64,000 nt of DNA, taken from the NCBI GenBank assembly GCA_002168225.1, contig NHBH01000001.1:2022509-2086508 (forward strand), written 5' to 3'. The position numbers and the translations under genes were made by a program. The DNA is from Micavibrio sp. TMED2. Lineage in GTDB: Bacteria > Pseudomonadota > Alphaproteobacteria > TMED2. Below are positions 55,323-63,371 of this stretch, in pieces. The notes below the pieces were generated by a model. It had not been told where the DNA came from. It worked only from the letters and a program-made list of their open reading frames with translations, and did not search any database. Positions within the stretch are counted from its first letter, which is position 1, and every line of letters begins with the position of its first letter.

Positions 55323-56024
55323 TCAGGCCGCGAGATCGAAGACGAGGATTTCCGCGTCATCATCGGCGACAAGGTCGATTGAGGGCTCATCAACCAGCCC
55401 AAGGCCGTCTCCGGCTCTGAGAGCCTCGCCATTGGCGGTGACATTGCCGCGAACCAGTTGCACCCATGCGGTCCGGTTCGGGCGCAGCTTCAGGGACGCC
55501 CCCTCACCGCTTTTCAGCAGGCTGCCATAGAGATCGGCATCGCGATGGATCGTGACCGATCCTTCCCGACCGTCACGGGATGCCAGCAGGCGCAAGGTTC
55601 CGCGCCGTTCGGCATCGGGAAACGCCTTCTGCTCATAGCTCGGGGTGATGCCTTCGGCTTCCGGTACGATCCAGATTTGCAGGAAGTGAACCGGATCATT
55701 CTTGGAGTGGTTGTACTCGCTGTGCCGGATGCCGCTGCCTGCGGACATGCGTTGCAGGTCACCCGGACGGATCACCGAACCGGTGCCGATTGAATCCTTG
55801 TGCTCAAGCGCGCCGTCAATGACGTAGGAGAGAATCTCCATGTCGCGGTGACCATGGGTGTCAAAGCCGGCGCCGGGGCTGACCTTGTCCTCGTTGATGA
55901 CCCGCAACGGGCCGAAGCCCATATGGTTGGGATCGTAATAATGGCCGAAGGAAAAGCTGTGACGGCTGTCGAGCCAGCCGAAATTGGCCTTGCCACGCTG
56001 TTCTGCCGGACGAAGAATTTTCAT
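55323..56024 (-). CDS. Pirin-like bicupin (YhhW type)
   Basis: 233 residues from ATG 56024 with AAGGAG upstream. The metal site is complete at canonical positions: His57, His59 ([12 protein letters not shown]), His101, Glu103 ([10 protein letters not shown]). YhhW-type pirins can oxidise quercetin in vitro; roles in vivo are mostly unknown. First gene of a minus-strand cluster pirin, YcaC, YtcJ, MFS, and divergent from a LysR gene across 144 bases. Confidence 0.93.
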   Translation of the reverse strand: MKILRPAEQRGKANFGWLDSRHSFSFGHYYDPNHMGFGPLRVINEDKVSPGAGFDTHGHRDMEILSYVIDGALEHKDSIGTGSVIRPGDLQRMSAGSGIRHSEYNHSKNDPVHFLQIWIVPEAEGITPSYEQKAFPDAERRGTLRLLASRDGREGSVTIHRDADLYGSLLKSGEGASLKLRPNRTAWVQLVRGNVTANGEALRAGDGLGLVDEPSIDLVADDDAEILVFDLAA

Positions 56025-56168
56025 CGTATTTCTCCTTGATGCGCAGCTCCCTTGCCGCGCCTTGTTGTGCAGCCGTTTGCTGCGTCTGGGAGAAATATCG
56101 TTCAGGTTGATTAAATCGACAATTCCATAAATAATGCACATATCGTCCATTTTTTAAGGACAATTAAC

Positions 56169-57083
56169 ATGGATAAATTCGCGGCCCTGCAGACCTTTGT
56201 GACAGTTGTAGAAGAGGAAGGTTTTGCGGCAGCTGCCCGGGCCATGGGCATGTCCCGCTCGGGTATCAACCGACTGGTTCTGGCGCTGGAAGACGAGCTC
56301 GGCGCCCAGCTGTTGAACCGCACCACCCGACATGTCTCACCAACCGCCACCGGTACGGCCTTCTATCAGCGGGCCAAGACAATCCTCGGGTTTCTGGAAG
56401 AGGCGGAACAGGAGGTTCGCGCCGATCATACCGAGGCCAGCGGCACCTTGCGCATCTCCGCGCCCCTGAGTTTCGGCATGCAGCATCTGAGCAAGGCGGT
56501 GGCCGAGTTCATGAGTCGGCACCCGGAACTCGAGATTGACCTCGATCTGAGCGACCGTTTCGTCGATCTCGCCGAGGAGGGCTATGATCTGGTCGTCCGC
56601 ATCGGCCAACCGCAGGAAGATGCCCATCTGGTTGATTTCCGGATTTGCGAGGCCAAACGGGTGCTCTGTGCCTCACCGGCCTTTCTCGCCAAACATGGCC
56701 AGCCGCAACAGCCCGACGACCTGAAACGGCTTCCCTGCCTCGATTATGGTCTGCGCCCGGCGACTAGGCCATGGCGACTGACCGGACCGGACAACCGGGA
56801 AGTACAAGTGCGCCCCAAGGTGATTTTCGCCAGCAACAATGGCGAGGCCCTGCGCGATGCGGCCCTTCATGATCTGGGCATAACCCTGCTGCCAACCTTC
56901 ATTGTCGGCGAGGAGTTACAGGCCGGGCGACTGGTCACGGTCATGCATGACTGGAAGCCGATACAGCTGATGCTGTCCGTGGTCTACCTGCCCAACCGCC
57001 ACCTCTCGGCCAAGATACGCCTGTTCACCGATTTCATGATCACCCGCTTCGGCCCCCACCCTCACTGGGATCTGGTTGAGTGA
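56169..57083 (+). CDS. LysR family regulator
   Basis: 304 residues; HTH MDKFAALQTFVTVVEEEGFAAAARAMGMSRSGINRLVLALEDELGAQLL, effector domain GTLRISAPLSFGMQHLSKAVAEFM. It belongs to the CrgA/DsdC-like subgroup. Divergent from the pirin cluster, so probably its regulator. The gap carries GTCC-N9-GGAC at 56145-56161, just before its ATG, a possible binding site. Confidence 0.92.
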   Translation: MDKFAALQTFVTVVEEEGFAAAARAMGMSRSGINRLVLALEDELGAQLLNRTTRHVSPTATGTAFYQRAKTILGFLEEAEQEVRADHTEASGTLRISAPLSFGMQHLSKAVAEFMSRHPELEIDLDLSDRFVDLAEEGYDLVVRIGQPQEDAHLVDFRICEAKRVLCASPAFLAKHGQPQQPDDLKRLPCLDYGLRPATRPWRLTGPDNREVQVRPKVIFASNNGEALRDAALHDLGITLLPTFIVGEELQAGRLVTVMHDWKPIQLMLSVVYLPNRHLSAKIRLFTDFMITRFGPHPHWDLVE

Positions 57084-57262
57084 GGGAGCCTTCCCCCTGG
57101 GCTTGGCAAAAAGTGCTACCAGACCAGTCACCATAATTTTCAGCTTCCCTGTTGGCATGTTGCTGGGAGCAATAAGAAAAAAATCGCAGGGTTGTTTGCC
57201 TGAATGCGTATATCAGATTGATATTGCTCGATAGCCCCTGATCTTACGCGGACCCTGTTGGT

Positions 57263-58426
57263 ATGAAGCTGTTCCTGAAAGTTGCGCTGGCCTGCATCCT
57301 GATTGCGGCAGGTATCTGGCTGTTTGCCGATATGTATCGTGCAGGCAATGCACAGGAAAACACCGCGGCAGCAGAGGTCATGGTCACCCGCGGGACAATT
57401 CAGTCTGTGGTGACGGCGCAGGGTACGCTTGAGCCCAAGGAATATGTCGATGTCGGCGCCCAGATTTCCGGGCTGGTCGAGAAAATGCATTTCGACATCG
57501 GCGATACGGTCAGCGAAAACGATCTGATCGCCGAGATCGATCCCGATGTTTATGACGCACGGGTCAAGGAAGATCAGGCCCGGCTGAAAGCCTTGCAGGC
57601 ACAGCAACTGGAGCAGCAAGCCCTCGTCAAACAGGCGCGGCAGAAACTCGAGCGCTACAGGAAGCTGTTAAGTGCAAGGGCCGTCAGTGAGGAAACCTAT
57701 CAGGACGCCGAAACTACGCTTGAGGTGGCGCGCGCCGGTCTGTTGTCGCTTGCGGCACAGATCGAGGAACAGCAATCGACGCTTGAAGGTGACGAGACCA
57801 ATCTCAGCTATACCAAGATTTATGCCCCGATGGCCGGTACCGTGGTCGACAAGGCGGTCGAGGAAGGCCAGACCATCAATGCCAATCAAACCACGCCGAC
57901 TATTGTACAGATCGCCGATCTCGACACCATGACCGTCAAGGCACAGGTTGCCGAGGCCGATGTGATGAAGCTGCAGCCCGGCATGGACTCCTATTTCACC
58001 ACCCTTGGGTCGGGCACCCGTGAATGGCATGGCACAGTACGCCAGATCCTGCCGACACCGGAAACCGAGAATGATGTGGTGCTGTACAGCGTGCTTATCG
58101 ACGTACCGAACCGCGACCGGGTGCTGATGACCGGCATGACCACACAGGTCTTCTTCATCGTTGCACAGGCGGTTGATGCACCGCTGGTGCCGGTTTCGGC
58201 ATTGCGGCGACGGGTGCCGGATGCCGATACCGATGATGGCCTCGCCTATGAGATAGAGATCAAGGGCAAGGGCCTGCAGACGATTATCGTCAGCGTCTCC
58301 GATCGCCAGCAAGCTGCTGTGGCATCCGGCCTCGACGTGGGCGATACGGTCCTGCTGGGGAGTGCATCATCAGCCGCAGCACAGGGGCAAGGCGGCTTCC
58401 GGCGTGGCGGGATGGCCCGGATATGA
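57263..58426 (+). CDS. macA: MacA-like efflux adaptor
   Basis: 387 residues: N-terminal membrane anchor MKLFLKVALACILIAAGIWL, lipoyl/barrel segments TLEPKEYVDVGAQISGLVEKMHFDIGD, coiled coil (about 110-180; DQARLKALQAQQLEQQALVKQARQKLERY), and MTVKAQVAEADVMKLQPGM. Adaptor joining a MacB-type ABC pump to the outer-membrane channel. The stop overlaps the next gene as ATGA. Confidence 0.93.
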   Translation: MKLFLKVALACILIAAGIWLFADMYRAGNAQENTAAAEVMVTRGTIQSVVTAQGTLEPKEYVDVGAQISGLVEKMHFDIGDTVSENDLIAEIDPDVYDARVKEDQARLKALQAQQLEQQALVKQARQKLERYRKLLSARAVSEETYQDAETTLEVARAGLLSLAAQIEEQQSTLEGDETNLSYTKIYAPMAGTVVDKAVEEGQTINANQTTPTIVQIADLDTMTVKAQVAEADVMKLQPGMDSYFTTLGSGTREWHGTVRQILPTPETENDVVLYSVLIDVPNRDRVLMTGMTTQVFFIVAQAVDAPLVPVSALRRRVPDADTDDGLAYEIEIKGKGLQTIIVSVSDRQQAAVASGLDVGDTVLLGSASSAAAQGQGGFRRGGMARI

Positions 58427-60366
58427 GCACCGAACCACTGATCGACATCACCCATCTGTCGCGTCACTTTACCAGCGGCGAAACCGTGGTGAAGGCGCTG
58501 GATGATGTCAGCCTGTCGATCCATCCCGGCGAATTCGTTGCGATCATGGGGCAGTCAGGCTCCGGCAAATCGACCCTGATGAATATTCTCGGCTGTCTCG
58601 ACCGCCCCACTGAGGGCACATACAAGGTGCTCGGCCGGGAGGTCAGCAAGCTGGGGCCGGATGCACTGGCGAACCTGCGGCGGGAAACCTTCGGTTTCAT
58701 TTTTCAGCGCTATAACCTGCTCGGCACCGCCACGGCGGAAGAGAATGTTGAGATACCGGCGATGTATGCCGGTCTGGCGAAGACCGTGCGCCAGAGCCGC
58801 GCGCGCAAACTGCTCGGCGACCTCGGGCTGGGGGAGCGCGGCGATCATCGCCCGAACCAGCTCTCTGGTGGCCAGCAGCAGCGGGTGGCGATTGCCCGGG
58901 CACTGATGAATGACCCACCGGTCATCCTCGCCGATGAACCGACCGGCGCGCTCGACAGCAAGAGCAGTGAAGACGTGATGCAGATCCTGAAGGGCCTGAA
59001 CCGACAGGGGCGCACGGTGATTGTCATCACCCACGAGGAAGCGGTCGCCGCCCATGCCCGGCGCGTGATCCGCATACAGGACGGGCGGATACTGTCCGAT
59101 GATGGAGAGACAGCACAGGACAATCCCGCTGCCGTGCTGCCGGAAACCAAACGCAATGGCGAGAGCGTACGGCTGATCTCGGATACCGAGGAAGCAGTGC
59201 GAACCGCGCTCAGGGCACTGCACGTCAACATGTTCCGCACCGCGCTGACCCTGCTCGGCATCGTGATCGGTGTGGCCGCGGTCATCACCATGCTGGCGGT
59301 TGGCAATGGCAGCAAACAGAACGTGCTCGACCAGATCAGCGCCATGGGCACCAACCTGCTGAACATCCGCCCTGGCATGCCGGGAATGCGCTCATCCGGG
59401 GATGTGGCGACGCTACTGCCCGAAGATGCCCGCGCCATCGCCGCCAATATCGACAATATCAGCTATGTCGTGCCCGAGCGCAGCGGTTCCAAGACCGTGC
59501 GTTACGGCAATGTCGATGCCGCCGTTGGCATCTCCGGCGTCGGTGCCTATTTCCCGGAAGCGCGTGACTGGCCGGCGGTACAGGGCTCATTTTTCACCGA
59601 AGCCGATGTGAACAGTTACGCCGCCGTTGCGGTGCTCGGAGCCACGGTGGTCGAGAACTTCTTCCCCTATGAGAACCCGCTCGGACAATACATCCTGATC
59701 GGCAATATCCCGTTCGAGGTGATCGGCATCATGAAGGCCAAAGGGGCGACCCCCTGGGGCCGGGATCAGGACGATACCATCTGGGTACCCTACACCACCT
59801 CGCTGGTGCGCCTGTTCGGCTCGAACTATCTGAGCACGATGAACATCAAGGTCGATAATGTCGACGAGATCGAGCAGACCCAGACAGCGATTACCAACCT
59901 GCTGGCATCGCGCCATGGTGAGGAGGATTTCTCGGTACGCAGCTCAACATCATTCCTCGAGATGGCAACCGAGACCCAGAATACCCTGACCATCCTGCTC
60001 GGTGCGGTCGCGGCGATCTCGCTGCTGGTCGGCGGTATCGGTGTCATGAACATCATGCTGGTCAGCGTGGTCGAGCGCACGCGCGAAATCGGCATCCGCA
60101 TGGCCACCGGTGCCCGGCGACGTGACATCATGATCCAGTTCAATACCGAGGCCGGGGTGGTCTGCACCATCGGCGGCCTGCTCGGTGTCGCCATCGGCTT
60201 CAGTGCCGCCGGGGCGTTGTCCCTGTTCGGCATGAACATCGCCTTCTCGATGGGACCACCGCTGCTCGCCTTCGGCTGTGCCGTCTGTACCGGCCTGTTG
60301 TTCGGATACCTGCCAGCGCGCAAGGCAGCGCGCCTTGATCCCGTCGTCGCGCTGAGTTCGGAGTGA
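58423..60366 (+). CDS. macB: MacB-like ABC exporter
   Basis: 647 residues. N-terminal ATPase: Walker A GQSGSGKST (43-51), signature LSGGQQQRVAIARAL, Walker B VILADEPTGALDSKSS. Then a membrane span, a large periplasmic domain (about 290-500) and three C-terminal spans (LTILLGAVAAISLLVGGIGVMNIMLVSVVERTREIGIRMATGARRRDI). Mechanotransmission-type exporter of macrolides, peptides or siderophores from the periplasm. Coupled to macA by overlap and to the outer-membrane factor 4 bases on. Confidence 0.95.
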   Translation: MSTEPLIDITHLSRHFTSGETVVKALDDVSLSIHPGEFVAIMGQSGSGKSTLMNILGCLDRPTEGTYKVLGREVSKLGPDALANLRRETFGFIFQRYNLLGTATAEENVEIPAMYAGLAKTVRQSRARKLLGDLGLGERGDHRPNQLSGGQQQRVAIARALMNDPPVILADEPTGALDSKSSEDVMQILKGLNRQGRTVIVITHEEAVAAHARRVIRIQDGRILSDDGETAQDNPAAVLPETKRNGESVRLISDTEEAVRTALRALHVNMFRTALTLLGIVIGVAAVITMLAVGNGSKQNVLDQISAMGTNLLNIRPGMPGMRSSGDVATLLPEDARAIAANIDNISYVVPERSGSKTVRYGNVDAAVGISGVGAYFPEARDWPAVQGSFFTEADVNSYAAVAVLGATVVENFFPYENPLGQYILIGNIPFEVIGIMKAKGATPWGRDQDDTIWVPYTTSLVRLFGSNYLSTMNIKVDNVDEIEQTQTAITNLLASRHGEEDFSVRSSTSFLEMATETQNTLTILLGAVAAISLLVGGIGVMNIMLVSVVERTREIGIRMATGARRRDIMIQFNTEAGVVCTIGGLLGVAIGFSAAGALSLFGMNIAFSMGPPLLAFGCAVCTGLLFGYLPARKAARLDPVVALSSE

Positions 60367-60370
60367 GCCT

Positions 60371-61741
60371 GTGAGAAACCATCTCGTTCTGCCAGTCGCG
60401 GCCCTGTTCCTGTCCGCCTGCTCGCTCACCCCCGATTACAACCGTCCCGATATCGCGGCACCGGCAACATGGAGCCAGCAACAGGATCAGCCGGGTGCTG
60501 CGGATATCGCCTATGACTGGTGGACCTCGTTCGGCAGCGAAGAACTGGACGGCCTGATGCAGGCGGCGCTGGCCAACAACACCGACCTGCTGGCCGGTAT
60601 CCAGCGGATCGAGCAGGCACGGGCCAGCCTGAAAATAGCCGGAGCCACCCTGCTGCCACGGGTCGATGTTTCAGGCGGTGGCAACCGTTCCTATACCGAT
60701 TTTGCCGATGGCGGTTCGGATCAGGCAACCAGCCTGAACGCCGGTCTGGGCATCGCCTATGAACTCGACCTGTTCGGTGCCAATCAGGCCAGGGTCGAGG
60801 CGGCACAGGCGCAGTATGAGGCGACCACGTTTAACGAAGATGCCTTGTCACTGCTGGTCATGGGCGATGTCGCCACCGGCTATTTCACCCTGCTCAATCT
60901 GCGTGAGCGTCTGGCCATTGCCGATGACAATCTGCAGATCGCCCGGGAGTTGCAGGAGATTGTCCAGACGAGGCTCGATCTCGGCTCTGAATCCATGCTC
61001 GCGCTCGCACAACAACGGGTTGCGGTCGCCAATAGCGAAGCCGCCCGCGCAGCATTGATCCAGCAGATCGCCAGTGCGGAAAACGCGCTGGCGGTATTGC
61101 TCGGCAAACCACCGGGGGCCGTTACGGTCGAGGCGGAGAACCTGTCCGGCACAACAGTACCCGGCATCGCACCCGGCCAGCCATCATTCCTGCTCGAGCG
61201 CCGCCCGGATATCAGGGCAGCCGAGGCAACGCTGATTGCCGCCAATGCCGATATCGGTGCCGCGCGGGCGGCATTCTTCCCGTCGATCTCACTCGGCGGT
61301 ACCGGCTCGCTGGCCTCGACCGGCTTCGGTGATCCGGTGACCAGCGTTATCGCCCTCGCCGCCTCGATCGCAGCACCGATCTTCTCCGGCGGGGCCAATG
61401 AAGGCGGGTTGGAGAGCGCCACCGCCCGACAGCTGGAACTGGCGCAGGCCTATCGCGGCACCGTGCTGACCGGCTTTCAGGAAGTCGAGGATGCGCTGAC
61501 AGCGGTCAGATCGGCACAGGACCGCGAGGCCGCCTATCAAGTCGCCATGGAGCAGTCGCGCGAAGCATATGACCTGTCGACACTGCAATATGATGCCGGT
61601 CTGATCGACTTTCAGACGCTGCTCGACACCCAGAGTTCGCGCCTGTCAGCCGAGGACAGTTATGCCCAGTCCCGCCTCGCCCTGCTGCTCGCCGCCATTG
61701 ACCTCTACAAGGCCCTCGGCGGCGGCTGGCAGAGCGTGTAG
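60371..61741 (+). CDS. Outer-membrane factor lipoprotein (NodT/OprM type)
   Basis: 456 residues. Lipoprotein signal MRNHLVLPVAALFLSAC, lipid on Cys17. TolC-like trimer-forming barrel/helix protein: YDWWTSFGSEELDGLMQAALANN, ELDLFGANQARVEAA, LLERRPDIRAAEATLIAANADIGAARAAFFPSISLGG, and QYDAGLIDFQTLLDTQ. Start probably GTG or ATG at 60371 (GTGAGAAACC precedes). Completes a tripartite macAB exporter and could also serve the RND pump at 38.5 kb, which lacks one. Confidence 0.94.
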   Translation: MRNHLVLPVAALFLSACSLTPDYNRPDIAAPATWSQQQDQPGAADIAYDWWTSFGSEELDGLMQAALANNTDLLAGIQRIEQARASLKIAGATLLPRVDVSGGGNRSYTDFADGGSDQATSLNAGLGIAYELDLFGANQARVEAAQAQYEATTFNEDALSLLVMGDVATGYFTLLNLRERLAIADDNLQIARELQEIVQTRLDLGSESMLALAQQRVAVANSEAARAALIQQIASAENALAVLLGKPPGAVTVEAENLSGTTVPGIAPGQPSFLLERRPDIRAAEATLIAANADIGAARAAFFPSISLGGTGSLASTGFGDPVTSVIALAASIAAPIFSGGANEGGLESATARQLELAQAYRGTVLTGFQEVEDALTAVRSAQDREAAYQVAMEQSREAYDLSTLQYDAGLIDFQTLLDTQSSRLSAEDSYAQSRLALLLAAIDLYKALGGGWQSV

Positions 61742-61745
61742 ACAG

Positions 61746-61812
61746 CAAGCGCGCCATTCAAAAGTTGGAATAGAAAATCACTGTAAAAATTTTTATTCTG
61801 CCAGTGCCATCC
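61746..61812. repeat. Left copy of a 67-base direct repeat flanking the methionine synthase gene
   Basis: Begins CAAGCGCGCCATTCAAAA and ends CAGTGCCATCC; contains the palindrome TAAAAATTTTTA and CACTG/CAGTG arms. The right copy is at 63042-63109, about 85% identical by eye, same orientation. Confidence 0.75.
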
Positions 61813-61871
61813 ATCCAGCGCCGCCCACCCTGCCCGCTACCTGACGTCAAAGAGACAGAGAGATACATAAA

Positions 61872-62912
61872 ATGACCAAACTGCTTCCCACCTCCACCGC
61901 TGGCAGCCTGCCGAAACCCTCCTGGCTGGCCGAACCCGAAAAACTCTGGTCTCCCTGGAAGCTTGAGGGCGAAGAGCTCGCGCTGGCCAAGCAGGATGCC
62001 CTCCGCGTGACTCTTGGCGAACAGTTTGGCGCCGGGATCGACATTGTCAGCGACGGCGAGCAGACCCGCCAGCATTTCGTCACCACCTTCATCGAAGGCC
62101 TTGAAGGCGTCGATTTTGAAAAGCGCGAAACCGTACGCATCCGGGACCGCTACGATGCCAGCGTGCCAACAGTGGTCAGCGCCGTATCGCGGCCCCGGCC
62201 GGTCTTTGTCGAGGACGCCAGATTTCTGCGCGCCCAGACCGACGCCCCGATCAAATGGGCGCTGCCCGGCCCGATGACCATGATCGACACACTATACGAC
62301 GCGCATTACCGCAGCCGTGAGAAGCTCGCCTGGGAATTTGCCACGCTGCTGAACGAAGAGGCTCGCGAACTCGAAGCCGCGGGGGTCGACATCATCCAGT
62401 TCGACGAACCTGCCTTCAACGTCTTCTTCAACGAGGTGAATGACTGGGGTATGGCGACGCTCGAACGCGCGATGGAAGGCTTGGAATGCCAAAAGGCCGT
62501 TCATGTCTGCTATGGCTACGGCATCAAGGCGAATACCGACTGGAAGGCAACGCTCGGCTCCGAATGGCGACAGTACGAGATGATCTTCCCCGCCATTCAG
62601 CAATCCGGCGTCGATCTGGTCTCGCTCGAATGCCAGAACTCCCATGTGCCGATGGACCTGATCGAGATGTTGCGCGGCAAGAAGGTCATGGTCGGCGCCA
62701 TCGACGTGGCCAATACGCAGGTCGAAACACCTGAAGAGGTAGCCAGCACCCTGCGCAAGGCACTTGAGTTCGTGGATGCAGACAAGCTCTATCCCTGCAC
62801 CAATTGCGGAATGACGCCCCTGTCGCGTCAGGTCGCACGCGGCAAGCTCGAAGCGCTGAGTGCAGGAGCCGAGATCGTCCGGCAGGAACTGAGCACCTCT
62901 GCCGCGGCATAA
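61872..62912 (+). CDS. Cobalamin-independent methionine synthase, core (MetE C-terminal type)
   Basis: 346 residues equal to the catalytic half of MetE only; the N-terminal folate half is absent, as in the short core-MetE family. Zinc ligands are visible: His and Cys in AVHVCYGYG, Glu in VSLECQNSHVP, Cys in PCTNCGMTPL. GSLPKPSW near the start and DIVSDGEQTRQHF are family motifs. Some core enzymes need a partner (DUF1852/MesX); none is in the window. Bracketed by 67-base direct repeats, suggesting insertion. Confidence 0.88.
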   Translation: MTKLLPTSTAGSLPKPSWLAEPEKLWSPWKLEGEELALAKQDALRVTLGEQFGAGIDIVSDGEQTRQHFVTTFIEGLEGVDFEKRETVRIRDRYDASVPTVVSAVSRPRPVFVEDARFLRAQTDAPIKWALPGPMTMIDTLYDAHYRSREKLAWEFATLLNEEARELEAAGVDIIQFDEPAFNVFFNEVNDWGMATLERAMEGLECQKAVHVCYGYGIKANTDWKATLGSEWRQYEMIFPAIQQSGVDLVSLECQNSHVPMDLIEMLRGKKVMVGAIDVANTQVETPEEVASTLRKALEFVDADKLYPCTNCGMTPLSRQVARGKLEALSAGAEIVRQELSTSAAA

Positions 62913-63041
62913 TCACTGCAATACCGGATATCACACCAAGGCACTGCGAGGGTGCCTTGGGCGGTGCCGTCAGAGAAAAAGTTTAATACTGCATGTTTCT
63001 GGAAAGCTTGCGAACTCGATCTGCATAAAATCAGAGAGTTA

Positions 63042-63109
63042 CAAGCGCGCCATTCAAAATTTGAAACAGAAAATCACGGTGAAATTTTTTGTTCTGACAG
63101 TGCCTATCC
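63042..63109. repeat. Right copy of the 67-base direct repeat
   Basis: Begins CAAGCGCGCCATTCAAAA as in the left copy, then diverges at scattered positions and by one inserted T near the end. Same orientation, about 1.3 kb from the left copy. Confidence 0.75.
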
Positions 63110-63153
63110 GGGGATGATGGCGGTGGTGGCAGTCGTCTGCGAACCATGCTCTG

Positions 63154-63303
63154 TTCCCTGTTATCGCTGCAATACAGGGATTTTCAACATTCATGCGTTC
63201 TTCAAAACAGTGCCCTTGCCCATGAACAGGACAGAGAACTGCGGCGCAATCAGAAAATTCCCTGATCGTAGAAACAGGGAATAAATCTGCTCACAACAGG
63301 GAA
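63154..63303. repeat. Cluster of CAGGGAA-type short repeats
   Basis: TTCCCTGTT at 63154-63162, ACAGGGA at 63174-63180, a hairpin ATTCCCTG / CAGGGAAT at 63257-63282, and AACAGGGAA at 63295-63303. Arrays of this core occur in intergenic DNA of many alphaproteobacteria, as I recall, near integrated elements. Confidence 0.55.
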
Positions 63304-63371
63304 GCCCGCAGCTTTTACAGCGATAAAATAATTAATTTAATCTTCCTAAGATCAGAACTTAACAGCCTCAA

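Larger units (their letters stand above)
62913..63371. other. Non-coding stretch with repeats between methionine synthase and RTX gene
   Basis: No believable gene; a 110-codon frame at 62952-63284 is rejected. It holds the right copy of the 67-base repeat (63042-63109) and several CAGGG(A/T) elements in both orientations between 63154 and 63303. The last 70 bases are AT-rich and precede the RTX gene stop. Confidence 0.6.

Noticed and set aside
61800..61871. Possible SAM riboswitch before the methionine synthase gene
   Set aside because: The short upstream region shows no pseudoknot core or conserved SAM-II/SAM-I elements.
62952..63284. 110-codon frame after the methionine synthase gene
   Set aside because: It runs through the 67-base repeat and the CAGGGAA cluster, has no ribosome site and no family resemblance.
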